Source: Sulfurovum sp.
Lineage (GTDB): Bacteria; Campylobacterota; Campylobacteria; Campylobacterales; Sulfurovaceae
Length of the DNA: 57,857 nucleotides
Direction of reading: 5' to 3'
Assembly: GCA_027068485.1 (NCBI GenBank)
Contig: JAMOSB010000015.1
Location: forward strand, 1 to 57,857
Position numbers and translations under genes: made by a program. This document shows, piece by piece, positions 35,407-43,856 of the stretch. Below the pieces are notes generated by a model. The model had not been told where the DNA came from, searched no databases, and saw only the letters and a program-made list of their open reading frames with translations. How positions within the stretch are numbered: position 1 is the stretch's first letter; the number at the start of each line of letters is the position of its first letter.

Positions 35407-36981
35407 ATGAACGAACAGCACCATAGTGGTAACCCACCTAAAATCAAACAAAAATCCAAACCCAAGACAATCGTCAATAGCCTCACCTGTGCGACACTAG
35501 AGGGGGTAAGTGCCAAAGTGATATCGGTGGAGGCGACCTTTACCAAGGGGCTTCCAGGGTTTGCGGTGGTGGGGCTTGCGAGTAGTGATATCCAAGAGGC
35601 AAAAGAGCGTACCAAATCCGCACTACTGACCAATGACTTTGTCTTCCCTCCACTCAAAATTACCGTCAATCTCAGCCCCTCCGATATCAAAAAATCAGGC
35701 ACACACTTTGACCTCTCCTTGGCACTACTTATCGCACTCAACCGTGAGGTGATAGGGGAGGAGGGGCTATTTGTCTTTGGTGAGTTGGGGCTAGATGGTC
35801 GGGTCAAGAGTAGCTCGCTACTCTTTCCGCTGATCCTCTCACTCAAAGAGCAAGGACTAATCCAACGGGCAATCGTCCCCAAAGTAGCGATGGGGTCACT
35901 AGCTCATATCTCAGGGGTAGACTTTATCGCGGTGGAGAGTCTGGCTGAAGCGATAGCGATACTCAAGGCGAAGGATTTTGCCCCCTATACAGAGCTCTTC
36001 TCCTCCCCCTCTGAATCCCTTATGATTGCCAATACCTCCTACTACTTTGAGCAGGTTTATCGTTATGATTTTGGAGATGTGAAGGGGCAGGGGGTTGCCA
36101 AGCGTGCGGCACTTATCTGTGCGAGTGGTATGCACAACTTTCTGATGGAGGGAAACCCTGGATGTGGGAAGAGTATGATAGCCAAACGCCTACGCAGTAT
36201 ACTCCCGCCTGTGAGTGAGTCCGAGATCCTCTCTATAGCCAAGCATCAGTTTCTCGATGGAGTAGAGCCAGACTTTACCCCAAAACGCCCGATGCGTTCC
36301 CCGCACCACACCGCGACCTCTGCCTCTATCTTTGGGGGTGGGTCGCGTATAGCAAAGATAGGAGAGGTGGCACTTGCCCATCACGGGATACTCTTTTTTG
36401 ATGAGTTGCCACACTTTGGCAAGATGATACTTGAAGCCCTAAGAGAGCCACTCCAAGATAGACGGGTACACATCGCTCGGGTCAATACCAAGATTGAGTA
36501 TGAAGCGGATATTATGTTTGTTGCGGCACAAAACCCCTGCCCTTGTGGTAATCTCCTCTCCAAGGTGAATAGTTGTCGCTGTTCGGAGGTGGAGATACGA
36601 CGCTACCAAAACCGACTCTCTGATCCCTTTTTGGATCGGATCGATCTCTTTGTGGTGATGCAGGAGGTGGCAAGCAGTGACACCGCAGGGGTCACCTCAT
36701 CACAGATGCATCAGCAGGTACGCGATGCGTTTATCGCTCAGATGCGACGGGGACAGCGTACACTCAATGGAAAGCTCAGTGAGGAGGCGATAGAGCAGTA
36801 CTGTATCCTAAGCCCTGAAGCGACCCAGCTGTTGGAGGGGGCGATTGGGCGGTTTGGTCTTTCACATCGTCGTATCGCATCGGTGAAAAAGGTCGCCCGT
36901 ACGATTGCTGATCTGGAGGGGCATTGTGTGATTGAAAAAGCAGATCTCCTTGAAGCCCTCAGCTACCGACGCAGAAAGTAG
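35407..36981 (+). CDS. comM: ComM/YifB-type Mg chelatase-like AAA ATPase
   Basis: A helicase of the YifB/ComM family; in several bacteria ComM supports branch migration in natural transformation. It has 524 residues. An N-terminal Lon-like domain (GLPGFAVVGLASSDIQEAKERTKSAL) is followed by the AAA domain with GNPGCGKSMIAKRL (Walker A), ILFFDELPHF (Walker B) and a CPCG ... CRCS zinc-like motif, then a C-terminal Mg-chelatase helical domain. A longer frame begins inside def at 35263, but I choose the ATG at 35407, since no other start lies between it and the conserved domain. The first 23 residues are a basic extension. Confidence 0.9.
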   Translation: MNEQHHSGNPPKIKQKSKPKTIVNSLTCATLEGVSAKVISVEATFTKGLPGFAVVGLASSDIQEAKERTKSALLTNDFVFPPLKITVNLSPSDIKKSGTHFDLSLALLIALNREVIGEEGLFVFGELGLDGRVKSSSLLFPLILSLKEQGLIQRAIVPKVAMGSLAHISGVDFIAVESLAEAIAILKAKDFAPYTELFSSPSESLMIANTSYYFEQVYRYDFGDVKGQGVAKRAALICASGMHNFLMEGNPGCGKSMIAKRLRSILPPVSESEILSIAKHQFLDGVEPDFTPKRPMRSPHHTATSASIFGGGSRIAKIGEVALAHHGILFFDELPHFGKMILEALREPLQDRRVHIARVNTKIEYEADIMFVAAQNPCPCGNLLSKVNSCRCSEVEIRRYQNRLSDPFLDRIDLFVVMQEVASSDTAGVTSSQMHQQVRDAFIAQMRRGQRTLNGKLSEEAIEQYCILSPEATQLLEGAIGRFGLSHRRIASVKKVARTIADLEGHCVIEKADLLEALSYRRRK

Positions 36982-37048
36982 TGAATGTCTCTACAAGAGA
37001 GGGTATGTTATACTTTATCAGCTTGAATTAGTTGAAAAAGGATAACCT

Positions 37049-37387
37049 ATGAATAGAGAGAGTGATAGTCACAAACGAGACGACAGAGATATCTGGATCG
37101 ATAGAAAACCTGCCTCAGTGCGGGAGTCCTCTAAGATCTGTATGAATGATACACAAAAAGAGATGATACGCAAGGCACTTGAGCATGAGATTGTTGATAT
37201 CCGAAGTTATCGTGGGTATCGTGGTGATCTACTGATTGAAGTGGTCACACTCTCTAGCCAGTCGGTTGAAGAGATTGATCGTGAAGCCAAAGCGTTAGGG
37301 TTTGAGGTGGTCATACAGCAAGATGCGATCTTTGAGTATAAGATCTTCTGTATCTTAGCCGCAGACGATATCTACACCCTCAAGTAA
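37049..37387 (+). CDS. Small protein of unknown function
   Basis: I do not recognise the family. The 112-residue product is soluble and highly charged at the N-terminus (DSHKRDDRDIWIDRK). A second part has an alternating strand and helix pattern (VDIRSYRGYRGDLLIEVVTL, then SVEEIDREAKALGFEVVIQ), which could be a small ferredoxin-like fold. It has its own -10-like TTATACT (about 37009) and AAAGGATAACCT before the ATG. It stands between comM and yeiH with no operon partner. Conservation was not checked. Confidence 0.7.
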   Translation: MNRESDSHKRDDRDIWIDRKPASVRESSKICMNDTQKEMIRKALEHEIVDIRSYRGYRGDLLIEVVTLSSQSVEEIDREAKALGFEVVIQQDAIFEYKIFCILAADDIYTLK

Positions 37388-37412
37388 GCGAGGGGTGCGG
37401 TATGCTACACAC

Positions 37413-38477
37413 TTAGAGTACCGTACAGATCACCTTCGTAATCACAAACCCTCCCACAACCAACCAGACAAACATCGAGAGTGCCGTATAGATTGGGGCG
37501 AGTCCTAACCCTCGAAACTTCGCAAAGCGTGTCCCCATACCCAGTGCTGTCATCGCCATAGTGAGTAGGTAGGTATCGACTGTATTGATGGTCATGACAA
37601 GTGTCTCAGGGATAAGGTGTAGGGAGTTGAAGCCTGCAACAGCGATGAAGTAGACCGCAAACCATGGGATAACAAGCTTCACCCCCTCGCTACGCACCCC
37701 CTCTTGTTTGGCGGTGTAGCTAAGGTAGATACCTAGGATGATAAGCATCGGAGCGATCATAATCACCCGTGTCATCTTGACAATCACCGCAGCATTTGCC
37801 ATCTCTGCTGGAGAGTTGGGGACAGAGGCAGGCACAGCGACGACTTGGGCGACCTCATGGATCGTCCCCCCGACATAGATACCAAAAGTACGCGGATCCA
37901 TATGGAGGAAGCCCACGGCATCTTTGATGATCGTCTCATACATCACAGGGTAGAGAAACATCGAAATCGTACCAAAGAGTACGACCATCGAGACGGCAAT
38001 CGCGGTCTTATGCTCTTGGGCTTTTAGCACAGGCTCAGTCGCGAGTACCGCCGCTGCACCACACACCGCCGCACCTGAAGCGGTCAGCATCGAGGTGTCT
38101 CGCTCCATTCCAAAGACCTTGTAGCCTAACCATGTCCCCAAGATAAAGGTCGATGAGAGCATAATGAGTGAGACCAAGAACCCCTCTAGCCCCACCTCTC
38201 CAATCTGCTGAAAGGTGATCCTAAATCCATACAAGACAATGGCAAACCGCAAAATCTTCTTGGCAGAGAAGGTGATCCCTCCCTCCCACGCTTTGGGGAG
38301 TTGGTTGTGTAGGGTATTGGCGTAGAAGATACCCATCACGATACCAATCACCAAAGGAGAGAGTCCCAATGCTTGGATGGGGGCAAGTCCTGCGATAGAG
38401 GTCGCAGCTGCGGCGAAGATGGCTACAAATAGGATACCACTAAGGGTAGCATTACGATTTTTTTGGGAGAAAGCCAT
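37413..38477 (-). CDS. YeiH-family (UPF0324) predicted membrane transporter
   Basis: An integral membrane protein of 354 residues with about ten hydrophobic segments, in the family annotated as putative sulfate exporters (Cons_hypoth698). Family phrases are GIVMGIFYANTLHNQLP, the SGAAVCGAAAVLA glycine and cysteine-rich turn and GGTIHEVAQVVA. The divergent neighbour is a LysR regulator, as in the yeiH-yeiE layout of other bacteria, and a palindromic LysR-type site (38494-38508) lies just before its start. The transported ion is not proven; sulfate, sulfite or another oxyanion would make sense in a sulfur bacterium. Confidence 0.87.
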   Translation of the reverse strand: MAFSQKNRNATLSGILFVAIFAAAATSIAGLAPIQALGLSPLVIGIVMGIFYANTLHNQLPKAWEGGITFSAKKILRFAIVLYGFRITFQQIGEVGLEGFLVSLIMLSSTFILGTWLGYKVFGMERDTSMLTASGAAVCGAAAVLATEPVLKAQEHKTAIAVSMVVLFGTISMFLYPVMYETIIKDAVGFLHMDPRTFGIYVGGTIHEVAQVVAVPASVPNSPAEMANAAVIVKMTRVIMIAPMLIILGIYLSYTAKQEGVRSEGVKLVIPWFAVYFIAVAGFNSLHLIPETLVMTINTVDTYLLTMAMTALGMGTRFAKFRGLGLAPIYTALSMFVWLVVGGFVITKVICTVL

Positions 38478-38493
38478 AGTAAACCTTTTAGAT

Positions 38494-38508
38494 ATTCTTC
38501 AGAAGAAT
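38494..38508. promoter_or_regulatory. LysR-type palindrome (T-N11-A) between yeiH and its regulator
   Basis: ATTCTTC-A-GAAGAAT is a perfect 15-base palindrome containing the T-N11-A core of LysR-type operators. It is 17 bases upstream of the yeiH start and shares the divergent gap with the regulator. Another CTGAT-N10-ATCAG repeat overlaps the TATAAT (38543-38548) of the lysR gene. Confidence 0.5.
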
Positions 38509-38605
38509 TGATAATTGTTCCAAAATACTACTATAAATCTGATATAATAAAAAATCAGTAAAATGAAACGGTCTAATCAACAATATCGATAAAAGAGAGA
38601 GAAAG

Positions 38606-39523
38606 ATGAAACTTACCCTGCGACAGATGGAGATTTTTTTGAATGTGGTGTCAGAGGGACACCTAACCAATGTAGCCAAATCGATGAAGCTTAGCCAGTC
38701 TGCTATCTCGATGTCGATTAAGGAGATGGAGAATATCATCGGTCGTCCTGTCTTTGACCGTATCAATAAAAAGTTGGTACTCAATGAGGTGGGGCGTGCG
38801 TTTCATAAGGAGATCGATCCACTCTATAAGAAGCTCTCTGATATCGAGTATGAGTTTAAAAACTCTGAGAACAAAGGGATGATACGGGTTGGAGCGAGTA
38901 CCACGATTGTGGACTACCTAATGCCCTCTATCATCTGTAGCTATATGAGCTCCTATCCTGATGTGAAGATCACACTCAAAGAGGGGAACACCAAAGAGAT
39001 CAGCCAGATGATCGATGAGGGGAGTATCGATGTAGGATTTGTGGAGGGGTTTGTCTCCTCCTCCAATATCATCAAAGAGAAGGTCGGTGTCGATGAACTC
39101 GTCGTCATTACTGCCGATAAGAAGCTTGTGGCTCCATGCTATATCGATGCGTTGGCTCAGAAGAAGTGGGTACTGCGTGAAGAGGGGTCGGGGACACGGG
39201 AGATATTTTTAGACTATATCAAAGAGAAAGTGGAGGATCTCAATATCTTTTTTGAGTTGGGGCATACGGAGTCGATCAAGAGCATCTTGATGAACCGTGA
39301 GTGTCTCACCTGTATCTCCAAAATCTCAGTCGATACCGAACTCAAAGAGGGCAAACTCTACCAAGTGGGGGTTAAAAACTTCTCCTGTCGACGCGACTTT
39401 TTGATGATCTATCACAAAGATAAGTACCATAGTGCCCTCTTTGAGAAGTTTCTCTTCTTCTCTAAGAAGTTGATGTTTCAGATGCTTGATAGTGGGCAAA
39501 AAGTACAGTTTAAGGCACGCTAA
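38606..39523 (+). CDS. LysR-family transcriptional regulator
   Basis: A 305-residue LysR-type regulator. The N-terminal winged helix-turn-helix is clear (KLTLRQMEIFLNVVSEGHLTN, SQSAISMSIKEMENIIGRPVF, INKKLVLNEVGR). The effector-binding domain follows from about residue 88 (GASTTIVDYLMPSIICSY). The divergent YeiH-type transporter with a LysR palindrome in the gap is the probable target; regulation of other sulfur genes cannot be excluded. Its end overlaps mobA by 14 bases on the opposite strand. Confidence 0.93.
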   Translation: MKLTLRQMEIFLNVVSEGHLTNVAKSMKLSQSAISMSIKEMENIIGRPVFDRINKKLVLNEVGRAFHKEIDPLYKKLSDIEYEFKNSENKGMIRVGASTTIVDYLMPSIICSYMSSYPDVKITLKEGNTKEISQMIDEGSIDVGFVEGFVSSSNIIKEKVGVDELVVITADKKLVAPCYIDALAQKKWVLREEGSGTREIFLDYIKEKVEDLNIFFELGHTESIKSILMNRECLTCISKISVDTELKEGKLYQVGVKNFSCRRDFLMIYHKDKYHSALFEKFLFFSKKLMFQMLDSGQKVQFKAR

Positions 39524-40088
39524 CTGCTCTGAGTGCCTCTGTGTACTCCTCGGGGTAGTTGAGATTGGTGAAGTACTCTTGGCTCTCATAGGTGACAAAG
39601 TGTGTATGGCTCTGTGTGAGTAGGGTTGTGAGCTTATGTTGGTTGGCGTGGAGCTGTGCTTTGGCGTGTGGGAGTAGGGTGCGTCGGTAGCGTCCACATA
39701 GAGGCTGGATGCCGTGCGGACTCTTGGCGATGATAGCATCATACGCCCCCTCCACTGCCATAAGTGCATTGATGACCTCCTGCCCCACAAATGGAGCATC
39801 CACACTCAAGACAAACACCTCATCGATAGTAGGGAGATGCTCAAAGATCGAGATGATCCCTATCAGTGGAGAGCTATCAGGGTAGCGGTCATAGAGGATG
39901 GGTGCGGTAAAGGTGAACTTGTCACTACGAGCAGAGAGGTAGACACGGGCAAAGTAGCGTGTGAGTTTATCGTACTGAAACTCACTGAGTGTGGGGTAGC
40001 CTCCAAAGGGAAGCAGGGCTTTGTCTTGACCCATACGGGAGCTTTTGCCTCCTGCGAAGATGATAGCGGGGATAGGGTAGCGTCTCAT
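39510..40088 (-). CDS. mobA: Molybdenum cofactor guanylyltransferase MobA
   Basis: Attaches GMP to molybdopterin, making the MGD form used by PsrA. The 192-residue protein has the family start PAIIFAGGKSSRMGQDKALLPFGG (GTP-binding loop GGxSxRMGxDKA) and FVLSVDAPFVG in the middle. It overlaps the end of the MFS gene by four bases (ATGA) and is the last of four coupled genes gspF-RDD-MFS-mobA. Its end overlaps the LysR gene. Confidence 0.93.
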   Translation of the reverse strand: MRRYPIPAIIFAGGKSSRMGQDKALLPFGGYPTLSEFQYDKLTRYFARVYLSARSDKFTFTAPILYDRYPDSSPLIGIISIFEHLPTIDEVFVLSVDAPFVGQEVINALMAVEGAYDAIIAKSPHGIQPLCGRYRRTLLPHAKAQLHANQHKLTTLLTQSHTHFVTYESQEYFTNLNYPEEYTEALRAVSVP

Positions 40089-41197
40089 GGTGCGGTGATC
40101 CTCCTCTGGTGAAGGTGTAGAAAGAGTAGGGCGAGTAGGGTGATAATCGACTCAATTAAAAACATCGACTCCCCATAGATTCGCCCTGAGAGTAACGCCC
40201 CCATAGACCCCCCAAGCCCAAAGGCAATCCCCAAGAAAAACTGCTGTGCGAGCTTCTTTTGGGTGTAGAGTGAGAAGACATAGGTGATCGCTGCGGTGTG
40301 GTAGAGGGCGAAGCTAATCGCATGGAGTGATTGTGAGGCGAAGGTGAGGGTGATGGAGTCAGGAAAGAGGTGAAGCATCATCCAACGCCCCGCGGTGATA
40401 AGCGTGGCAAACTGTAGTATCTTCAAGAGGTTACGCTGTAGCAGTCCCCCTTGGAAGTAGAGCATCACCACCTCACAGATCACCCCAAAACTCCACATCC
40501 ATGAGGTCATCTCTAGTGAGATACCGTGAGCGGTCTCATAGATCGTAAAGAAGTTATAAAACCCCCCAAATCCCACCTGCATCAAGAAGACCGAGACCCA
40601 AAATGCCCAGTAGCGTTGGAGTGAAAAACTGGCGTTGTTTTGGATGAGGGTGTGAGGGGTAGTGTCGTAGCGTGAGAGGAGTACCCCAAAGAGTAGGGTG
40701 AAGAGTGCCATACTACTGAGATAGTAGAGTGCCTCATGGGGAGAGGAGAGTACCTGTCCCAACCATAGCGCAATCCCCATAAACCCTAGTGACCCCCACA
40801 GACGCACCTTGCCATAACGGCTCTTGGAGAGGCTATCGAGTGCGATGGTCTCGATATAGGGGAGTGAGACCCCCATCGATGCTCCAAAGAGGAGATTGGC
40901 ACCGAGGTAGACCCAAAAGCTCTCAATCGTTGCGATAAAGAGCAGTGTCCCTAAAAAGGTGAAAACCAAGGAGAGGAGATAGACACGGGGGGTGAGTGAG
41001 AGGTAGTGCCGAAAGAGAAACGGAAGCAGAAACCGCATAAAGGGAGCCGCGGCAAAAATCGTCCCGACCTCAAGAGTAGAGTACTCCAGCTCTAGAAGAG
41101 CCTTTGGCATAAAGATGACATAGACCCCAACCAGTGCAAAGTAGAAGAAGTAGTAGCCCCCAAGTAGTGGGGCGAAGTATCGTCTAGCGGTAGGCAT
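40085..41197 (-). CDS. MFS transporter (LacY/nucleoside-type, HcaT-like)
   Basis: An inner membrane transporter of 370 residues with eleven or twelve hydrophobic segments. The pattern GASMGVSLPYIETIALDSLSKSRYGKVRLWGSLGFM matches the MFS_1-like (PF12832) group, which includes NupG and HcaT. The substrate is unknown. It starts by sharing the last base of the RDD gene stop (TAATG) and ends over the mobA start, so the four genes from gspF to mobA are one unit. Confidence 0.85.
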   Translation of the reverse strand: MPTARRYFAPLLGGYYFFYFALVGVYVIFMPKALLELEYSTLEVGTIFAAAPFMRFLLPFLFRHYLSLTPRVYLLSLVFTFLGTLLFIATIESFWVYLGANLLFGASMGVSLPYIETIALDSLSKSRYGKVRLWGSLGFMGIALWLGQVLSSPHEALYYLSSMALFTLLFGVLLSRYDTTPHTLIQNNASFSLQRYWAFWVSVFLMQVGFGGFYNFFTIYETAHGISLEMTSWMWSFGVICEVVMLYFQGGLLQRNLLKILQFATLITAGRWMMLHLFPDSITLTFASQSLHAISFALYHTAAITYVFSLYTQKKLAQQFFLGIAFGLGGSMGALLSGRIYGESMFLIESIITLLALLFLHLHQRRITAP

Positions 41198-41688
41198 TAT
41201 GGTTTGGGAGGGGAGACGATGACTGCGGTGTTGCTCAGGAGGTCATGGAGGGTTTTGCTATCATTTCTAAAAAACATCATCACCCACCCAAAGAGTGTCA
41301 GGAGTGAGAGTACCGCCGAGAGGTTACGAAAGAGGATGATAAAGGGGGTTGGCTTCTCCCCTGTGGCAAGGTCAATAAGGGTGAGGTTGTAGGCACGGTA
41401 GCCTGGTGTCTGAGCGGTCTTGATCATAAAGAGTGTCTGCGTGATCACCAGTGGTACAAGGATATAGAGCCAGCCTAGAGCCTTGTGTTGGGCAAACCCT
41501 TCACGCCCTCCCATCACAAGATAGAAGACCACATACATAATAGGCATCACCAACATAAAGCTATCAGTGAGAAATGCTTTGACCTTGAGTCCTTTGGAGG
41601 CGTAGGGGAGCGGTGGTGTAGGCTCTGGTGTGCTAGATGGTTGGTGTGCGTGTGTCAGTTTTTTGATCGTACGAAAGCGTTTTTTCAT
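41197..41688 (-). CDS. RDD-domain membrane protein
   Basis: A 163-residue protein with an RDD domain. After a basic and proline-rich N-terminus it has three hydrophobic segments (about 38-60, 75-90 and 125-145). KTAQTPGYRAYNLTLID carries the conserved Arg, and an Asp appears in KVKAFLTDSFMLV. The function of the domain is not settled; some members affect ion transport. It is coupled by one-base overlaps to gspF before it and the MFS gene after it. Confidence 0.8.
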   Translation of the reverse strand: MKKRFRTIKKLTHAHQPSSTPEPTPPLPYASKGLKVKAFLTDSFMLVMPIMYVVFYLVMGGREGFAQHKALGWLYILVPLVITQTLFMIKTAQTPGYRAYNLTLIDLATGEKPTPFIILFRNLSAVLSLLTLFGWVMMFFRNDSKTLHDLLSNTAVIVSPPKP

Positions 41689-42902
41689 TAGTTTAACCCC
41701 TGTGTCATAGTAAAGATAGGTAGTAGCATCGCCGAGACAATCACCCCAACGACTACCCCGATAAAGAGCATCATAAAAGGCTCTAGGAGTCCAAGCAGAA
41801 GCTTAAGCTTATCCTCGTTCTCCTCTGCGTAGAGTTGAGAGATGTTGTCAAGGATATGGGCGACCTCACTCGACTCCTCTCCAAGGGCGAGTGACTGCAT
41901 AAAGTTGCGTTTGAGCTTGAAGCCTTTGGAGAGCTGTAGAGCATTGGAGAGTTTGTTCCCCTCCAAGACCTTCACCGAAGCACGCTCAAAGCGTGTGATG
42001 AGCTGGTAGTTGCTAAAGGATGCGGTTGAGAGTTTGACTGCTTGAGCATACGCAACACCTGAGCTGAGCATCAGTGAGAGGATATAGGAGAAGCGTCCTA
42101 GCTCATGGTTTTGGATCAGTGTGCCAAGTACAGGGACGCGAAGCAGTAGCCCATCGATCACTTGGTGAAAGCGTGAGAGGTGCTTGTAGGCGAGTTTGAA
42201 GAGGAGTACCCCACTTACCACCGCTACGATAAGGTGGATATAGTAAGCCGTCAAGAAGTCACTAATGCCCAAGACAAACTGGGTGATAGGGGGGAGTGAT
42301 TGGTCGGTATCTTCAAAAATCTCTGTGATTTTGGGGACGACAAAGGCGATGAGAAAAGAGGTCATTGCAATGGCAACGGTGAAGATAATGGTGGGGTAGA
42401 CCATCGCCCCTTTAACCTGCTTCTTGACCTTGTTTTGTGCGGAGAAAAACGCCCCCATATTGGTGAGGACTTCGACCATCTTACCACTCTGCCCTGCGAT
42501 ATTGAGACTCTGGATATAGAACTCAGGCATCGCATAGACCTTTTGGGTATTGAGGGCGTGAAAGAGGGATTTGCCCTCATCGATCATCGTCTTGATAGAG
42601 TTGAGAAAGGAGACATACCGCTTCTCCCCCTCGTGCTGATTTTCGAGGAGTTTAATTGCGGTGAGGATGGTCATTCCTGAGTTGAGGTAGGAGGAGAGTT
42701 CTTTGGAGAAGGAGGCGAGTAGCTCCCCTGGCATCTGTCGCTTGGAGAACGCCTCCAGTGAGAACTCCTTGGTTGGAGCAAGGGACTCATAGTAGATATT
42801 GCGTGTGCGAAGCTTTTGACCCGCCTCCTCTTGCGTGGTGGCAGTGACGGTTCCTTTGACGCTGTTTCCCGTGTTGTCGAACCCTTTATATTTGAAAAGC
42901 AT
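41688..42902 (-). CDS. gspF: Type II secretion inner membrane platform protein GspF
   Basis: The polytopic platform protein of type II secretion, 404 residues with three membrane segments (about 165-190, 220-240 and 375-397) and two repeated cytoplasmic T2SSF domains. MLFKYKGFDNTGNSVKGTV is the usual opening. LSLMLSSGVAYAQAVKLS and ARGEESS-like ALGEESSEVAHIL are conserved parts of the second domain. It leads an operon with RDD, MFS and mobA genes that has no obvious secretion link, and it is separated from the other gsp genes by the exosortase and pilin block. Confidence 0.93.
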   Translation of the reverse strand: MLFKYKGFDNTGNSVKGTVTATTQEEAGQKLRTRNIYYESLAPTKEFSLEAFSKRQMPGELLASFSKELSSYLNSGMTILTAIKLLENQHEGEKRYVSFLNSIKTMIDEGKSLFHALNTQKVYAMPEFYIQSLNIAGQSGKMVEVLTNMGAFFSAQNKVKKQVKGAMVYPTIIFTVAIAMTSFLIAFVVPKITEIFEDTDQSLPPITQFVLGISDFLTAYYIHLIVAVVSGVLLFKLAYKHLSRFHQVIDGLLLRVPVLGTLIQNHELGRFSYILSLMLSSGVAYAQAVKLSTASFSNYQLITRFERASVKVLEGNKLSNALQLSKGFKLKRNFMQSLALGEESSEVAHILDNISQLYAEENEDKLKLLLGLLEPFMMLFIGVVVGVIVSAMLLPIFTMTQGLN

Positions 42903-42962
42903 CTATGACTCTATCCTTGCTTTTAGATTGGGGGTATTATAACTTTTTTAGCTGTATCTTGC

Positions 42963-42968
42963 TATAGT
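42963..42968 (+). promoter_or_regulatory. -10 element directly before the exosortase start
   Basis: TATAGT ends five bases before the ATG at 42974 and no Shine-Dalgarno sequence is present. The predicted transcript begins at the start codon. Confidence 0.45.
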
Positions 42969-42973
42969 GGCTT

Positions 42974-43450
42974 ATGAAACACTTCACGCTGAAATATTTT
43001 CTCTTTTTGGGACTGCTCTTTGGACTACTCTACGCCCCACTCTTGCCTCTAGCGGGCTATCTCAACACCCTACAGACAGAGCTGATACTCTATGGACTCT
43101 CACACTTTTTGGAGGCTGGACAGCTAGAGGGGATTGATATCTGGATCACCCCTCACTACAAGATCATCATCACCCAAGCGTGTAATGGGATGATCCCACT
43201 ACTCTTCCTCTACGCCTCCTACCTCGCCTACCCCGCACCATGGTACTACAAACTCCGCTGGATGGGGATTGGGTATGTGAGTTTTTTGGTGGTCAATATC
43301 GGGCGGATTGTACTGGTGGTTAGGGCAGTGGAGCGTGAGGGGGGACAGGGGAACTTCTACTGGTCTCATGACCTTGTTGGCAATCTACTCCTCATGGGGG
43401 TGGGGTTGCTTCTCTTTGTGCGTTTTATACAGCGGGCTAGAGTGTACTGA
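42974..43450 (+). CDS. Exosortase/archaeosortase-family membrane protein (minimal)
   Basis: A polytopic membrane cysteine transpeptidase candidate, only 158 residues where many exosortases have 250-500. Five hydrophobic segments are visible. The three catalytic residues of the family are in order: Cys70 in TQACNGM, Arg111 in NIGRIVLVV and His132 in WSHDLVGN. Exosortases recognise C-terminal sorting signals such as PEP-CTERM and process them in the outer face of the membrane. No protein in the window has a clear PEP-CTERM-like tail, so the substrate is unknown. It lies between gspF and the pseudopilin genes on the opposite strand, which suggests a partnership with type II secretion. Confidence 0.8.
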   Translation: MKHFTLKYFLFLGLLFGLLYAPLLPLAGYLNTLQTELILYGLSHFLEAGQLEGIDIWITPHYKIIITQACNGMIPLLFLYASYLAYPAPWYYKLRWMGIGYVSFLVVNIGRIVLVVRAVEREGGQGNFYWSHDLVGNLLLMGVGLLLFVRFIQRARVY

Positions 43451-43856
43451 TCTTGAAGTGGAAGTAGATGGAGGAGTGTTTGCCTTTGAGCATCACCTCA
43501 TCAACAATCGCTGTAGGTCCTATGGAGTCTTGGGAGGGGCTGATCTTGAGGGGTTCGGGGATGAAGAAGTCCCGACTCTGTTTCTGGAGGATAGCACGAC
43601 TCTCAAAGTTTTTGATCTTGAAGTGCTTCTGGAGTATCTCATAGGCATCTTTGTTCTCTTTATGGTAGGTGGTGACATCCTCTGTGAGGAAGAGGGAGTC
43701 TTGCCATGAGAGTTTGTTGCGTTCGGAGATGTAGACAATCTGTGCGTGGTTTTGGCTATGGAGCTTGAGGACATAGATAATCGACACCGAGATGATAATG
43801 ACAGAGATGAGTATCTCGATAATGGTAAAGGCGGGACGCAAGGGTGTGGTTCTCAA
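43437..43856 (-). CDS. Minor pseudopilin of type II secretion (GspI/J-like)
   Basis: A 139-residue protein with a type IV prepilin N-terminus: RPA-FTIIEILISVIIISVSIIYVL, with E14 at +5 and Ala9 instead of Gly at -1. The start is TTG at 43856, which overlaps the stop of the previous pilin gene as TTGA; a longer frame at 43901 would lie inside that gene. The globular part has no recognised motif. It is the last gene of the three-gene minus-strand pilin block and ends over the exosortase gene by 14 bases. Which minor pilin (H, I or J) it is cannot be decided. Confidence 0.75.
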   Translation of the reverse strand: MRTTPLRPAFTIIEILISVIIISVSIIYVLKLHSQNHAQIVYISERNKLSWQDSLFLTEDVTTYHKENKDAYEILQKHFKIKNFESRAILQKQSRDFFIPEPLKISPSQDSIGPTAIVDEVMLKGKHSSIYFHFKISTL

